This document shows positions 42,720 to 50,789 of a stretch of 64,000 nucleotides of DNA, piece after piece. Made by a program: the position numbers and the translations under genes. How positions within the stretch are numbered: the first letter of the stretch is position 1; every line of letters begins with the position of its first letter. The stretch spans positions 689,001-753,000 of the forward strand of contig JAHBZH010000001.1 in NCBI GenBank assembly GCA_019635535.1, written 5' to 3'. The notes under the pieces were generated by a model. That model saw only the letters and a list, made by a program, of their open reading frames with translations. It was not told where the DNA came from and made no database searches. The DNA is from Sphingomonas sp. GTDB lineage: Bacteria > Pseudomonadota > Alphaproteobacteria > Sphingomonadales > Sphingomonadaceae.

Positions 42720-44927
42720 ATGAGTTTCGAGGTTGCGCTGGCCGAGGAGATCTGGACCGCGAAATATCGCTTCGCGCCCGCGGATGGCGGCGGCGACGAG
42801 AACTTCGCCGCGACCGCGGCCCGGGTGGCGGCGGCGGTCGCCGAGGCCGAGATACCCGCGCTTCGCGCGGATTGGGAGGATCGGTTTCGCGAGGCGATCG
42901 GCGACTTCGGCTTCATTCCGGCCGGCAGGATCCTCGCCGGCGCCGGCACAGGTCGCGCCGTCACCTTGTTCAACTGCTTCGTCATGGGCACGATCCCGGA
43001 CAGCCTCGAAGGCATTTTCGAGCATTTGAAGCAGGCCGCGCTGACCATGCAGCAGGGCGGGGGCGTCGGCATGGACTTCTCCACGATCCGGCCGAGCGGA
43101 AGCGAGGTCAAGGGCGTCGGCGCCGACGCGTCCGGCCCGCTCTCCTTCATGGATTGCTGGGATTCGATGTGCCGGACCGTCCATTCGGCCGGGCAGCGGC
43201 GCGGCGCGATGATGGGGTGCCTCCGGATCGACCATCCGGACATCGAGGCGTTCATCGACGCCAAGCGCGACCCGGCACGGCTGCGCAACTTCAACGTCTC
43301 GGTGCTGGTCACCGACGCCTTCATGGCCGCGCTCGGGTCCGACGCGGAGTGGCCGCTCGGCTTCGGCGGCAAGATCTACCGGACGGTGCGCGCGCGCGAC
43401 CTCTGGGAACGGCTGATGCGCGCGACCTATGACTGCGCCGAACCCGGCGTGATCTTCGTCGACCGGGTCAACCAGCTCAACAATCTTGCGCATTGCGAGA
43501 CGATCAGCGCCAGCAATCCGTGCGGCGAGCAGATGCTGCCGCCCTACGGCGCCTGCCTGCTCGGCTCGATCAATCTCGCCCGACTGGTCGAGCGCCCGTT
43601 CGAGGCGGAGGCGGGGATCGACGAGGCGACGCTCGCCGAGTTTACCCGCACCGCGGTCAGGATGCTCGACAATGTCATCGACATCTCGCGCTATCCGCTG
43701 GCCGAGCAGGAAGCGGAGGCGAAGGCGAAGCGCCGGATCGGCCTCGGCATCACCGGGCTTGCCGACGCCTTGCTGTTCTGCGGCGCCAGATACGGCAGCG
43801 CAGAGGCGGTCGCGCTGACGCGGGACTGGCTCGAGATCATCAAGCGCGAGGCCTATCGCGCCTCGGCGCTGCTCGCGGCGGAGAAGGGCGTCTTTCCCGC
43901 TTTCGATCCGGCCATGATCGAGCGGCCCAACCTTGCCGGCCTCGATCCCGATACCCGCGCCCTCATCGCCGAGCACGGCCTCAGGAACGGCTGCCTCACC
44001 TCGATCGCCCCGACCGGCACCACGTCTCTCCTGGCAGGCAATATCTCCTCGGGGATCGAGCCGGTCTTCGCTTATTCCTACCAGCGTCGGATCCTTCAGG
44101 CCGACGGATCGGCGAAGGAGGAGCCGGTCGAGGATTATGCGATGCGCGTCTGGCGCCAGGTCAAAGGCGACGCCGAGCCGCCCCACGAGCTTTTCGTCAG
44201 CGCCCAGACGCTGAAGCCCTGCGATCATCTCACCATGCAGGCGGCCGCCCAGGCGCTCGTCGACAGCTCGATCTCGAAGACCGTGAACTGCCCAGAGGAT
44301 ATCGGCTTCGAGGATTTCGCCGACATCTATGTCGAGGGCTATCATCTGGGCTGCAAGGGGCTCACCACCTACCGGCCCAATGCCGTGACCGGATCGATCC
44401 TGCGGACGGCCGCAGAGCCGAAGCCCGAGCCCGAGATCTCCATCGCCGCCCGCGAAGAGGCGATGCACGGGACCACCTACAAGCTCAAATGGCCCGACAG
44501 CGCGCACGCGGTCTATGTCACGATCAACGACATGGAGACCCCATCCGGACGGCGACCGTTCGAGATCTTCATCAACTCCAAGAATATGGAGCATTATGCC
44601 TGGACGCTCGGCGTCACGCGCATGATCTCGGCCGTGTTCCGGCGCGGCGGCGACGTGTCGTTCGTCGCCGAGGAGCTCAAGGCCGTCTTCGACCCGCGCG
44701 GCGGCGCCTGGGTCGCCGGCAAATATGTGCCGTCGCTGCTCGCCGCGGTCGGCGGGGTGATCGAGCGCCATATGGGCCCCGCCCAGCCTATCCTGCCGCT
44801 CGACCTGCCCGACCCGGAGCAGGCCAGGGCGCCAGGCGCCTGCTGTCCGCAATGCGGCGCGCCGGCGGTGATCCGTGTCGAGGGCTGCGACAAATGCCTC
44901 GAATGCCCCTATTCGCGGTGCGGGTAA
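42720..44927 (+). CDS. nrdJ: Adenosylcobalamin-dependent ribonucleotide reductase, class II
   Basis: A 735-residue enzyme. ATG 42720 follows GGGGGAT; an ATG at 42651 would extend it through the promoter. It opens with F-I-P-A-G-R-I-L-A-G-A-G and NCFVMG, followed by QQGGGVGMDFS, H-S-A-G-Q-R-R-G-A-M-M-G, SNPCGEQ with the catalytic Cys, and P-T-G-T-T-S-L-L. The C-terminal redox/zinc tail has CCPQCG and CDKCLECPYSRCG. Class II enzymes need neither oxygen nor a glycyl radical activase, so dNTP synthesis can continue without oxygen. The gene suits this nitrate-respiring island; B12 supply is implied. Confidence 0.95.
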   Translation: MSFEVALAEEIWTAKYRFAPADGGGDENFAATAARVAAAVAEAEIPALRADWEDRFREAIGDFGFIPAGRILAGAGTGRAVTLFNCFVMGTIPDSLEGIFEHLKQAALTMQQGGGVGMDFSTIRPSGSEVKGVGADASGPLSFMDCWDSMCRTVHSAGQRRGAMMGCLRIDHPDIEAFIDAKRDPARLRNFNVSVLVTDAFMAALGSDAEWPLGFGGKIYRTVRARDLWERLMRATYDCAEPGVIFVDRVNQLNNLAHCETISASNPCGEQMLPPYGACLLGSINLARLVERPFEAEAGIDEATLAEFTRTAVRMLDNVIDISRYPLAEQEAEAKAKRRIGLGITGLADALLFCGARYGSAEAVALTRDWLEIIKREAYRASALLAAEKGVFPAFDPAMIERPNLAGLDPDTRALIAEHGLRNGCLTSIAPTGTTSLLAGNISSGIEPVFAYSYQRRILQADGSAKEEPVEDYAMRVWRQVKGDAEPPHELFVSAQTLKPCDHLTMQAAAQALVDSSISKTVNCPEDIGFEDFADIYVEGYHLGCKGLTTYRPNAVTGSILRTAAEPKPEPEISIAAREEAMHGTTYKLKWPDSAHAVYVTINDMETPSGRRPFEIFINSKNMEHYAWTLGVTRMISAVFRRGGDVSFVAEELKAVFDPRGGAWVAGKYVPSLLAAVGGVIERHMGPAQPILPLDLPDPEQARAPGACCPQCGAPAVIRVEGCDKCLECPYSRCG

Positions 44928-44966
44928 CGGCGAGCGCGGGCGGTCCCGCCCGACGGAAAAGGCCTC

Positions 44967-45293
44967 CTAGCGATCGAACATGATCGTGAGCAGCAGGGCG
45001 GACTCCTCGACCGCTTCCACCGCATGCGGCGCGCCGCGCTCCAGATAGACCCACTGGCCGGCCCCAAGCTCGATCTCCCGGCCGGCGTGAAGGATGACGC
45101 GACCTTCGAGGCAGAAGAGCGTGATCTGACCGCTGACCGCATGCCGCGGGATCGTCTTGCCGCGGGGAAGGACGAGGCGGACGGCCTCGAATTGCTCGGT
45201 CTTCGCAAGGGCGGCCGTTGTCGCATCCGCCAGCGACGCGCCAAGCGGCCGCAGGTCGACGACCTCTCCCGCCACTGCGTGATGTAATGCCAT
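44967..45293 (-). CDS. Small cupin-domain protein
   Basis: A 108-residue single cupin. Residues fit the two cupin boxes loosely: R-H-A-V-S-G-Q-I-T-L-F-C-L-E-G-R (~50-65), then L-G-A-G-Q-W-V-Y-L-E-R-G-A-P-H-A-V (~78-93). Metal-binding His residues at the start of box one and end of box two are present. The function is unknown; similar small cupins beside hemN and nitrate genes may sense or store a metal or small molecule. It lies 36 bases upstream of hemN's stop, same strand. Confidence 0.8.
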   Translation of the reverse strand: MALHHAVAGEVVDLRPLGASLADATTAALAKTEQFEAVRLVLPRGKTIPRHAVSGQITLFCLEGRVILHAGREIELGAGQWVYLERGAPHAVEAVEESALLLTIMFDR

Positions 45294-45329
45294 CTGTCGC
45301 TCCTTTTTTCTCTGCCGCTCTGCAGTGCC

Positions 45330-46679
45330 TCAGGCCGCGCGCGAATGCGTCGCCTGGCCCCTGCCCAGATAGGAGTCAAACGCGGCAGCGACGGAGCGGA
45401 CCAGCGGGCGCGCCTCGGGCGTCACCTTGATCAGATTGCCGTGCCGCTCGATCAGGCCGTCGGCTGCGAGCGGCTCAAGCGCCGGGAGGCCGGCAAACTC
45501 GGCCGGATCGGCTCCGAACTGCGCGCACACCCTCTCGAGATCTACCTTGTGGTCGCACATCAGCCGCTCGATCACCGCCGCGCGGAGCTTGTCGTCGGCG
45601 CTCACCGCGATGCCGCGAAGGACGGGCAGCCGCCCCTCCATGACCCGCTTCTGATATTCCGAGATGGGCACCACATTCTGCACATAGCCGCCGTCCAGCC
45701 GGCCGATCGAGGACGAGCCGAGGCCGAGCAACGCCGGGCAGGCGTCGGTCGTATAGCCCTGGAAGTTGCGGTGCAGCGCCCCGGTCTCGGCGGCGGCGGC
45801 AAGCGGGTCGTCGGACTTTGCGAAATGGTCAAGGCCGATCTGCCGATAGCCGGCCTCCGCCAGGGCGTCGGCCATTGCGCGCGATTGCTCGAGCCGGGCG
45901 ATGCCGTCCGGAAGCATCGACTCGTCGATCTTGCGCTGGTGCAGCTTGAAGCTCGGAACGTGGGCATAGCCGAAGATTGCGATGCGGTCGGGAGCGAGCG
46001 CCACCGCCCGGTCTACCGTCTCGAGGCAGGATGCGATCGTCTGGCCCGGCAAGCCGTAGATCAGGTCGAAATTGATGCGCTCGATCCCGCGCCACCGAAG
46101 CCCCTCGACCGCTGCGGCGGTCATCTCGAAGCTCTGAATGCGGTTGATCGCGCGCTGGACGACCGGGTCGAAGCTTTGCACACCGATGCTGGCGCGGTTG
46201 ATCCCGGCCTCGGCGAGGGCAGCGATCATCGGCGCCTCGAGTGAGCGGGGGTCGATCTCGATCGCGATCTCCGCCTCCTCGCCGATCGCGAACCGGGATC
46301 CGAGCAAGGCGACGAGGCCGACAAGCTCGGACGGCGACAGCAAGGTCGGGGAGCCGCCGCCGAAATGGATGTGTCCCACCCCCATCCGGTCCGGCAGCGC
46401 CTCGGCGACCATCTCGATCTCGCGCGCCAGCGCCGCGACATAGCGGCTGACCGGCGCCGGCCGCGCCGTCACCGTCGTATGGCAGGCGCAGTACCAGCAC
46501 ATCGATCGGCAGAAAGGGATGTGGAGATAGAGCGAGAGCGCCATGTCTCCCGACACGGCCGCAAGCCACTCGCGATAGGTGCGTTCGTCCACCTCCGGCG
46601 AGAAATGCGGCGCCGTGGGATAGCTCGTATAGCGCGGCACCTGACCGTCCGCATAACGTCTGATCGCATCCTGTCGCAT
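45330..46679 (-). CDS. hemN: Oxygen-independent coproporphyrinogen III oxidase (radical SAM)
   Basis: A 449-residue true HemN, not the shorter HemW paralogue. The N-terminal VPRYTSYPTAPHFS and the cluster motif C-R-S-M-C-W-Y-C-A-C (Cx3Cx2C plus the extra Cys) are followed by GGGSPTLLS and E-I-D-P-R-S-L. It converts coproporphyrinogen III to protoporphyrinogen IX without oxygen, needed for haem in the nitrate reductase and related cytochromes under anaerobiosis. A strong FNR-type palindrome lies 44-59 bases upstream. Confidence 0.96.
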   Translation of the reverse strand: MRQDAIRRYADGQVPRYTSYPTAPHFSPEVDERTYREWLAAVSGDMALSLYLHIPFCRSMCWYCACHTTVTARPAPVSRYVAALAREIEMVAEALPDRMGVGHIHFGGGSPTLLSPSELVGLVALLGSRFAIGEEAEIAIEIDPRSLEAPMIAALAEAGINRASIGVQSFDPVVQRAINRIQSFEMTAAAVEGLRWRGIERINFDLIYGLPGQTIASCLETVDRAVALAPDRIAIFGYAHVPSFKLHQRKIDESMLPDGIARLEQSRAMADALAEAGYRQIGLDHFAKSDDPLAAAAETGALHRNFQGYTTDACPALLGLGSSSIGRLDGGYVQNVVPISEYQKRVMEGRLPVLRGIAVSADDKLRAAVIERLMCDHKVDLERVCAQFGADPAEFAGLPALEPLAADGLIERHGNLIKVTPEARPLVRSVAAAFDSYLGRGQATHSRAA

Positions 46680-46722
46680 GGCAGTCTCCCGCCGCGCCCG
46701 TACCAGAGCGCGCGGACCGCCC

Positions 46723-46738
46723 GATGATCCAGATCATC
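46723..46738. promoter_or_regulatory. FNR-type box between hemN and moaA
   Basis: GATGATCCAGATCATC is a perfect inverted repeat except the central CA/CAG. It matches the TTGAT-N4-ATCAA layout with one change in each half. It is 44 bases from the hemN ATG and 71 from the moaA GTG, so it could serve both divergent genes. A 15/16 copy lies before fnr. Confidence 0.75.
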
Positions 46739-46808
46739 CCCGAGCCCGGAGCCGCGAGCTAGCAGGCGCATCTTGACCGGCCGTTTTTCAGGAGCCTAGC
46801 AGGGGCCA

Positions 46809-47819
46809 GTGCAACCGCTCGTCGCCACGAACGCAAGGGACCTGGTCGATTCGTTCGGCCGCCGGATCAGCTATGTGCGCATGTCGGTCACCGACCGGTG
46901 CGACCTGCGCTGCCGCTACTGCATGGCGGAAAGGATGCGCTTCCTTCCCAAGCGCGACATCCTCTCGCTGGAGGAGATCGTCGCGCTCGCCGACATCTTC
47001 ATCGCCCGCGGCGTCACCAGGATCCGACTGACCGGCGGCGAGCCGCTCGTGCGGCGGGGCATAGCCGAGCTTGTCGAGGCGCTCGGCGCGCGGATCGGGC
47101 GCGGCCTCGAAGAGCTCACCATGACGACCAACGGGACGCAGCTCGCGCGCCATGCGGAGACGCTGCGCCGGGCGGGCATAAGGCGCGTGAACGTGAGCCT
47201 CGACAGCCGCCGCGAGGACCGCTTCCGCCACATCACCCGCCGGGGCGAGCTCGGCGAGGTTCTGTTCGGCATCGACGCCGCCGCGGTGGCGGGCCTCAGG
47301 ATCAAGATCAACATGGTCGCCCTCAAGGGACTCAATGACGACGAGATCGAGGACATGCTGCTCTGGTGCGCTGGCCGCGGCTTCGATCTCACCCTGATCG
47401 AGACCATGCCGCTCGGCGAGGTCGAGGAGGACCGGACGATTCACTATCTGCCGCTCGATTCGGTTCGGCAGCGGCTGGAGAAAAGCTGCGCGCTGGTTCC
47501 GACGCTCGCGCGCACCGGCGGCCCGGCGCGTTATTTCGAGGTCGGCGGGACTTCGATCCGTCTCGGCTTCATCACGCCGCTCACCGGCAATTTCTGCGAC
47601 GGCTGCAACCGGATCCGGGTGGCGGCGACAGGAACGGTCTTCGGATGCCTCGGCCACGACCAGAAGGTCGAGCTTCGCGATCTTCTGCGCTCCGGCGGTC
47701 GAGCCGCGGTGGACGAGGCTCTCGACCGGCTGCTGGCCGGAAAGCCCCGCGGCCACGATTTCCGGATCGGTGCGCCCATGCCCGCGGTTCAGCGGCACAT
47801 GAGCGTGACCGGCGGCTAG
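46809..47819 (+). CDS. moaA: GTP 3',8-cyclase (molybdenum cofactor biosynthesis MoaA)
   Basis: A 336-residue radical-SAM enzyme that makes the first pterin intermediate from GTP. The N-terminal cluster C-D-L-R-C-R-Y-C (Cx3Cx2C), RLTGGEPLVR, the second C-terminal cluster FCDGCNRIRV followed by GCLG, and the terminal G-G are all present. GTG 46809 is the first start after an in-frame TAG 12 bases upstream; AGGGG stands close. Separated from the moaD-E-B-C operon but in the same island. Confidence 0.95.
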   Translation: MQPLVATNARDLVDSFGRRISYVRMSVTDRCDLRCRYCMAERMRFLPKRDILSLEEIVALADIFIARGVTRIRLTGGEPLVRRGIAELVEALGARIGRGLEELTMTTNGTQLARHAETLRRAGIRRVNVSLDSRREDRFRHITRRGELGEVLFGIDAAAVAGLRIKINMVALKGLNDDEIEDMLLWCAGRGFDLTLIETMPLGEVEEDRTIHYLPLDSVRQRLEKSCALVPTLARTGGPARYFEVGGTSIRLGFITPLTGNFCDGCNRIRVAATGTVFGCLGHDQKVELRDLLRSGGRAAVDEALDRLLAGKPRGHDFRIGAPMPAVQRHMSVTGG

Positions 47820-47946
47820 TCGGCCGGTACAAATGATCTGAGTCAATTCGCGGTCTCCGGCGCGGCCTAGTCTCGGCCCATCGCGCACGGCTGCCCCGCC
47901 CTCTGCGCTCCGCGCCGCCCCTCGTCCCCGAGCCAAGCGCGGCCTT

Positions 47947-47985
47947 GAGCCCCGGCCCTTCCCACTCGGCCGGGGCTCGTTTCTT
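47947..47985 (+). terminator. Intrinsic terminator after moaA
   Basis: A perfect 11-base stem (GAGCCCCGGCC at 47947-47957, GGCCGGGGCTC at 47968-47978) with a ten-base loop, followed by GTTTCTTT on the plus strand. The 292-base gap 47820-48111 holds no gene that I can support; this hairpin and a loose FNR-like sequence at 47833-47846 are its only structure. Confidence 0.8.
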
Positions 47986-48111
47986 TCCGTGACGATCCGA
48001 CCGGCCGCTTTCTTCCCATTCGGGTCGAGGGCATCGCCGGTTGTCGAAGGCCCGCCGGCAAGCCGCTTCGTCCGCCGGAACATGCATGGATGACCGGTCC
48101 CCGGACCGGGT

Positions 48112-48630
48112 TCATTCCGCCGGGTCGGACTCGACCAGCCTGAGGCGGGAGTCGCCGAGCGACAGCGTTCCGGGTCGCCGGGGCGACCCGACCGTCTTGC
48201 ACATGAAAAGCGCCTGCCGGCGAAAACCCGCTCGCCGCCACGTCTCCGGAAATGCGGTTGGACGCCCGTCGCGCTCCCGAACCGGCAGGCTGAGGGCGAT
48301 GCCGACCGCTTCATGGCCCTCGCACAAGGCCTCGAGCGCGTCGCACAAGGCCGTGCGGACCGGGTTCGCGTCGCTGAGCTCGAGCGCGACCATCATCTCC
48401 ACGCGAAGCACCCTGCCGAGCCGAAGATCCTCTTCGGGACGCCAGCTCGCGACGCCGTGGAGAGCACCTTCTTCGGCAGACGCCGCGAGCACGCCGCCGC
48501 CAAGCCGGATCATCTGGTGGCAATGCGCCGACCAGCGCCTTTCATCGATCCCGGGAACGGCCATCCGCACCAGCGGCAGAGCCTCGCCCAGCCGGTCATG
48601 AAAGAGGTCGAAGGTGAGGAATTTCGGCAT
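48112..48630 (-). CDS. Hypothetical protein, possible GNAT-like fold
   Basis: A 172-residue protein starting at ATG 48630 (MPKFLTFDLFHDRLGE). No family is recognised with certainty. The middle, GVLAASAEEGALHGVASWRP, then GRVLRVEMMVALEL, a helix with CDALEALCEG, AVGIALSLP and WRRAGFRRQALFMCK follow the strand/helix order of N-acetyltransferases, though the classic acetyl-CoA loop is not clear. It is divergent from fnr and shares its promoter, including the FixJ-like motif, so it may be expressed with the low-oxygen regulon. Confidence 0.6.
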   Translation of the reverse strand: MPKFLTFDLFHDRLGEALPLVRMAVPGIDERRWSAHCHQMIRLGGGVLAASAEEGALHGVASWRPEEDLRLGRVLRVEMMVALELSDANPVRTALCDALEALCEGHEAVGIALSLPVRERDGRPTAFPETWRRAGFRRQALFMCKTVGSPRRPGTLSLGDSRLRLVESDPAE

Positions 48631-48669
48631 CGCTCCACGGCTCCAATGGAGTCCAGTCAGCATCGACCA

Positions 48670-48686
48670 TAAGGGGAATCCCGGAG
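48670..48686 (+). promoter_or_regulatory. FixJ-like motif copy 3, before fnr
   Basis: TAAGGGGAATCCCGGAG is identical over 17 bases to 40880-40896 in the nnrS promoter. It stands 71-87 bases upstream of the fnr GTG and 40 bases from the divergent hypothetical gene. FixJ-type control of a FixK/FNR gene is the standard rhizobial arrangement. Confidence 0.6.
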
Positions 48687-48692
48687 GTGCAT

Positions 48693-48706
48693 TTGAGGCA
48701 GATCAA
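48693..48706. promoter_or_regulatory. FNR-type box A upstream of fnr
   Basis: TTGAG-GCAG-ATCAA differs from the consensus TTGAT-N4-ATCAA at one base. It is 51 bases before the GTG start and between the FixJ-like motif and box B, indicating autoregulation. Confidence 0.7.
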
Positions 48707-48713
48707 CGTACCG

Positions 48714-48729
48714 GATGAGCCAGATCATC
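48714..48729. promoter_or_regulatory. FNR-type box B upstream of fnr
   Basis: GATGAGCCAGATCATC matches the hemN/moaA box at 15 of 16 bases. It lies just 28 bases before the GTG at 48757 and overlaps the alternative ATG at 48715, which is evidence that translation begins at 48757. Its nearness to the start suggests a repressing, negative-feedback position. Confidence 0.65.
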
Positions 48730-48756
48730 GATCCCCTGAAGATTGGGAGAAGGACC

Positions 48757-49497
48757 GTGCTCTCGCCCGCCGTGCAGAATGAAGTCGAGCTTCACGACGA
48801 CCATCCCTGCGCCAGCTGCGCGGTTCGCGAGCGGGCGCTGTGCGGTGTCCTCGATGCGGACGATCTTGCCAGCTATCGGCGGCTCGGCTGGACGCTGAGG
48901 CTCAAGCGCGGACAGACGATCTTCCACGAGGGCGATCCGGCCACCCGGGTGTTCACCGTCACCGGCGGCACCGTGAAACTCTATACGCTGCTGCCCGACG
49001 GTCGGCGGCAGGTCACCGGCTTCATGTTCCCGGGCGACTTTCTCGGCATCAGCCTGGATGAGGAACATGCGGTCAGCGCGGAAGCGCTCGACGACGTTCA
49101 GCTCTGCTGGTTTCCGAGGAACCGGTTCGGGAAGTTCGTCGACCAGCATCCGGTGATGGAGAGACAGCTTTATTGCCTGGCCGCGCACGAGCTCGCCGCG
49201 GCCCGGCAGCAGATGGTGCTGCTCGGTCGCAAGACCGCGCTCGAGCGGGTCGCGACCTTCTTCATCCAGCTCCTCGAGCGCTCCGAGCGGGTCGGCGCGG
49301 GCGGCAAGGGCTGCTTCGACCTTCCGATGGGCCGATCCGACATCGCCGACTATCTGGGCCTCACCAAGGAGACCGTCAGCCGGGTGCTTGGCCAGTTGCG
49401 GGACCTGCGCATGATCAGGCTCGTCACGCTCGACCGCATCATGGTCCTCGATCGCACCGGCCTCGGGCTTCTGGCCGATGGTGCCGGCCAGGCCTAG
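48757..49497 (+). CDS. fnr: FNR-type oxygen-sensing transcriptional regulator (FnrN/FixK-like)
   Basis: A 246-residue Crp-family regulator from GTG 48757, which has GGGAGAAGGA upstream. The longer ATG at 48715 would start inside a predicted operator. Four cysteines fit a 4Fe-4S cluster: C18, C21 and C29 (C-x2-C-x7-C, in CASCAVRERALC) and C117 (VQLCWF). The HTH has the FNR recognition pattern MGRSDIADYLGLTKETVSRVL with E-T-V-S-R. It probably activates the island's haem, Mo-cofactor and nitrate genes. Its stop overlaps that of the convergent porin gene. Confidence 0.94.
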   Translation: MLSPAVQNEVELHDDHPCASCAVRERALCGVLDADDLASYRRLGWTLRLKRGQTIFHEGDPATRVFTVTGGTVKLYTLLPDGRRQVTGFMFPGDFLGISLDEEHAVSAEALDDVQLCWFPRNRFGKFVDQHPVMERQLYCLAAHELAAARQQMVLLGRKTALERVATFFIQLLERSERVGAGGKGCFDLPMGRSDIADYLGLTKETVSRVLGQLRDLRMIRLVTLDRIMVLDRTGLGLLADGAGQA

Positions 49498-50720
49498 AAG
49501 GCCCATTCCGCCTGAAGCCACAGCTTCCGCGTGTCTGCGCCGAGCCCCCTCGCATCATAGTCGGCATATTTGGCGAGCAGGGCGACCCGCCCGAGGCGGA
49601 AGCCGACCGAAGCGTCCCACTCCGTGCCATATTCGACATTGCCGGCGGCGCTGTCGAACTGGTGGAAGGCGAGGCTGAAATTGAGCCCAGGCAGCGCTCG
49701 GACACCGTCGAACCGCCTGCCGATCGAGACATAGGCATCCTCGAGCCCCGCCGCCGGCGTGGTGAGGAACAGATCCGCCCAGCCATTATATCTGTGCAAG
49801 GTCGCCATCGGCGTCTGCAGGGCGCGCCCATGGTCGCTGCCGAGCCGCTCCCATCCCACCGCGATGGTGAAGCCCGCGAGCGTCGTCCCGCCTTCGAACG
49901 CCCAATAATCGGCGGCATAGTCGAACGGATTGCGGCCATGATCGGCCTGGCGCGCATAGCTCGCCCGAAGCGAGAGGCGCGCGTCTCCATGGAGCGGAAC
50001 CGCTCCGCTCAGGGTGCCGCCATAGGTCTGGCTGCTGTTCGGAAGATTGAAGGCCTCGTCATAATCGAGCAGATAAGCAAACAGCCTGCCTTCGATCGGG
50101 CCGACCCGCGACGAGAGGCCGGCGAAGATGAAGTCGCCGCCGAACGCGGTCTGCGGCCCGGCATCCTCGCCGAAGATGGTGCGCTGGTTGACGGCGTAGG
50201 TGAGGTCGACCCCGACCGGGCCGAGCCGCGCCTCGGTGCGCACGGCGTCGAAGGTCTGCTCGTTCTGACGCCACCCGACCGACCCCACCCAGCGCTGGTC
50301 GTCGAGATTGATGCGCTGGCGGCCGAGGGTGACCGCGCCGCCGGCGAACCGGTATTGCAGCTGCAGCCGGTTGAGCTCGGCATTTTCCGGATCGGCGACG
50401 GTCGCAAATTGCGGCCGCCGCTGGCTTGCGTTCGCAATCGGAAAGGGGAAGGCGTTATAATCGTCGGCAGGCGCGAGCGTGCCTTCGGCTTCGGCAAGCA
50501 GCGAGAAGGGGCCGTATCGCGCCTCGATCCCGGCTCGCAGGCGGATGGTCAACGCCCCCGCGTCGAGCCCGCCCTGGTCGACATGCTCGTAACGCGCCCG
50601 CGCCTCGACAAGCGGCCTCATCCGGACCCGATCGGCGCCTTCGTCGTCGCCACCCGTCTGGGCGGCGGCCGGCATCGCCAGGACAAATGCGGTTGCCGTC
50701 GCGAGAATGATCCTGATCAT
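49494..50720 (-). CDS. Alginate-export-family outer-membrane porin
   Basis: A 408-residue beta-barrel. The signal peptide ends at AMPAAAQ (~21). The mature protein has alternating amphipathic strands with VEARARYEHVDQGG, LLAEAEGTL, LQLQYRFAGGAVTLGRQRINLDDQRWVG and the terminal aromatic LQAEWAF. This family is called alginate export, but close relatives often sit in nitrate/nitrite clusters, where they likely form a diffusion channel for anions. An FNR box 55 bases upstream and the divergent TSUP gene support a nitrate- or sulfur-oxyanion role. Confidence 0.85.
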   Translation of the reverse strand: MIRIILATATAFVLAMPAAAQTGGDDEGADRVRMRPLVEARARYEHVDQGGLDAGALTIRLRAGIEARYGPFSLLAEAEGTLAPADDYNAFPFPIANASQRRPQFATVADPENAELNRLQLQYRFAGGAVTLGRQRINLDDQRWVGSVGWRQNEQTFDAVRTEARLGPVGVDLTYAVNQRTIFGEDAGPQTAFGGDFIFAGLSSRVGPIEGRLFAYLLDYDEAFNLPNSSQTYGGTLSGAVPLHGDARLSLRASYARQADHGRNPFDYAADYWAFEGGTTLAGFTIAVGWERLGSDHGRALQTPMATLHRYNGWADLFLTTPAAGLEDAYVSIGRRFDGVRALPGLNFSLAFHQFDSAAGNVEYGTEWDASVGFRLGRVALLAKYADYDARGLGADTRKLWLQAEWAF

Positions 50721-50774
50721 GTCCCCGCTTTCCTTGCTGGTGCAGGTTGCCTAGCGAACCCCGGTACCCGCGGA

Positions 50775-50788
50775 GTGATCTGGCTCAA
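50775..50788. promoter_or_regulatory. FNR-type box between porin and TSUP permease
   Basis: GTGAT-CTGG-CTCAA matches TTGAT-N4-ATCAA with two changes. It is 55 bases ahead of the porin ATG. It nearly touches the assigned TSUP start (50790), so it more likely acts on the porin, or the TSUP start is further downstream. Confidence 0.5.
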
Positions 50789-50789
50789 T

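Noticed and set aside
47833..47846. FNR-like sequence ATGAT-CTGA-GTCAA
   Set aside because: It lies after moaA and before the stop of a convergent gene, where no promoter is expected; probably chance similarity.
48715..48756. Longer ATG start of fnr
   Set aside because: Overlaps an FNR-type operator and lacks a ribosome site; GTG 48757 fits better.
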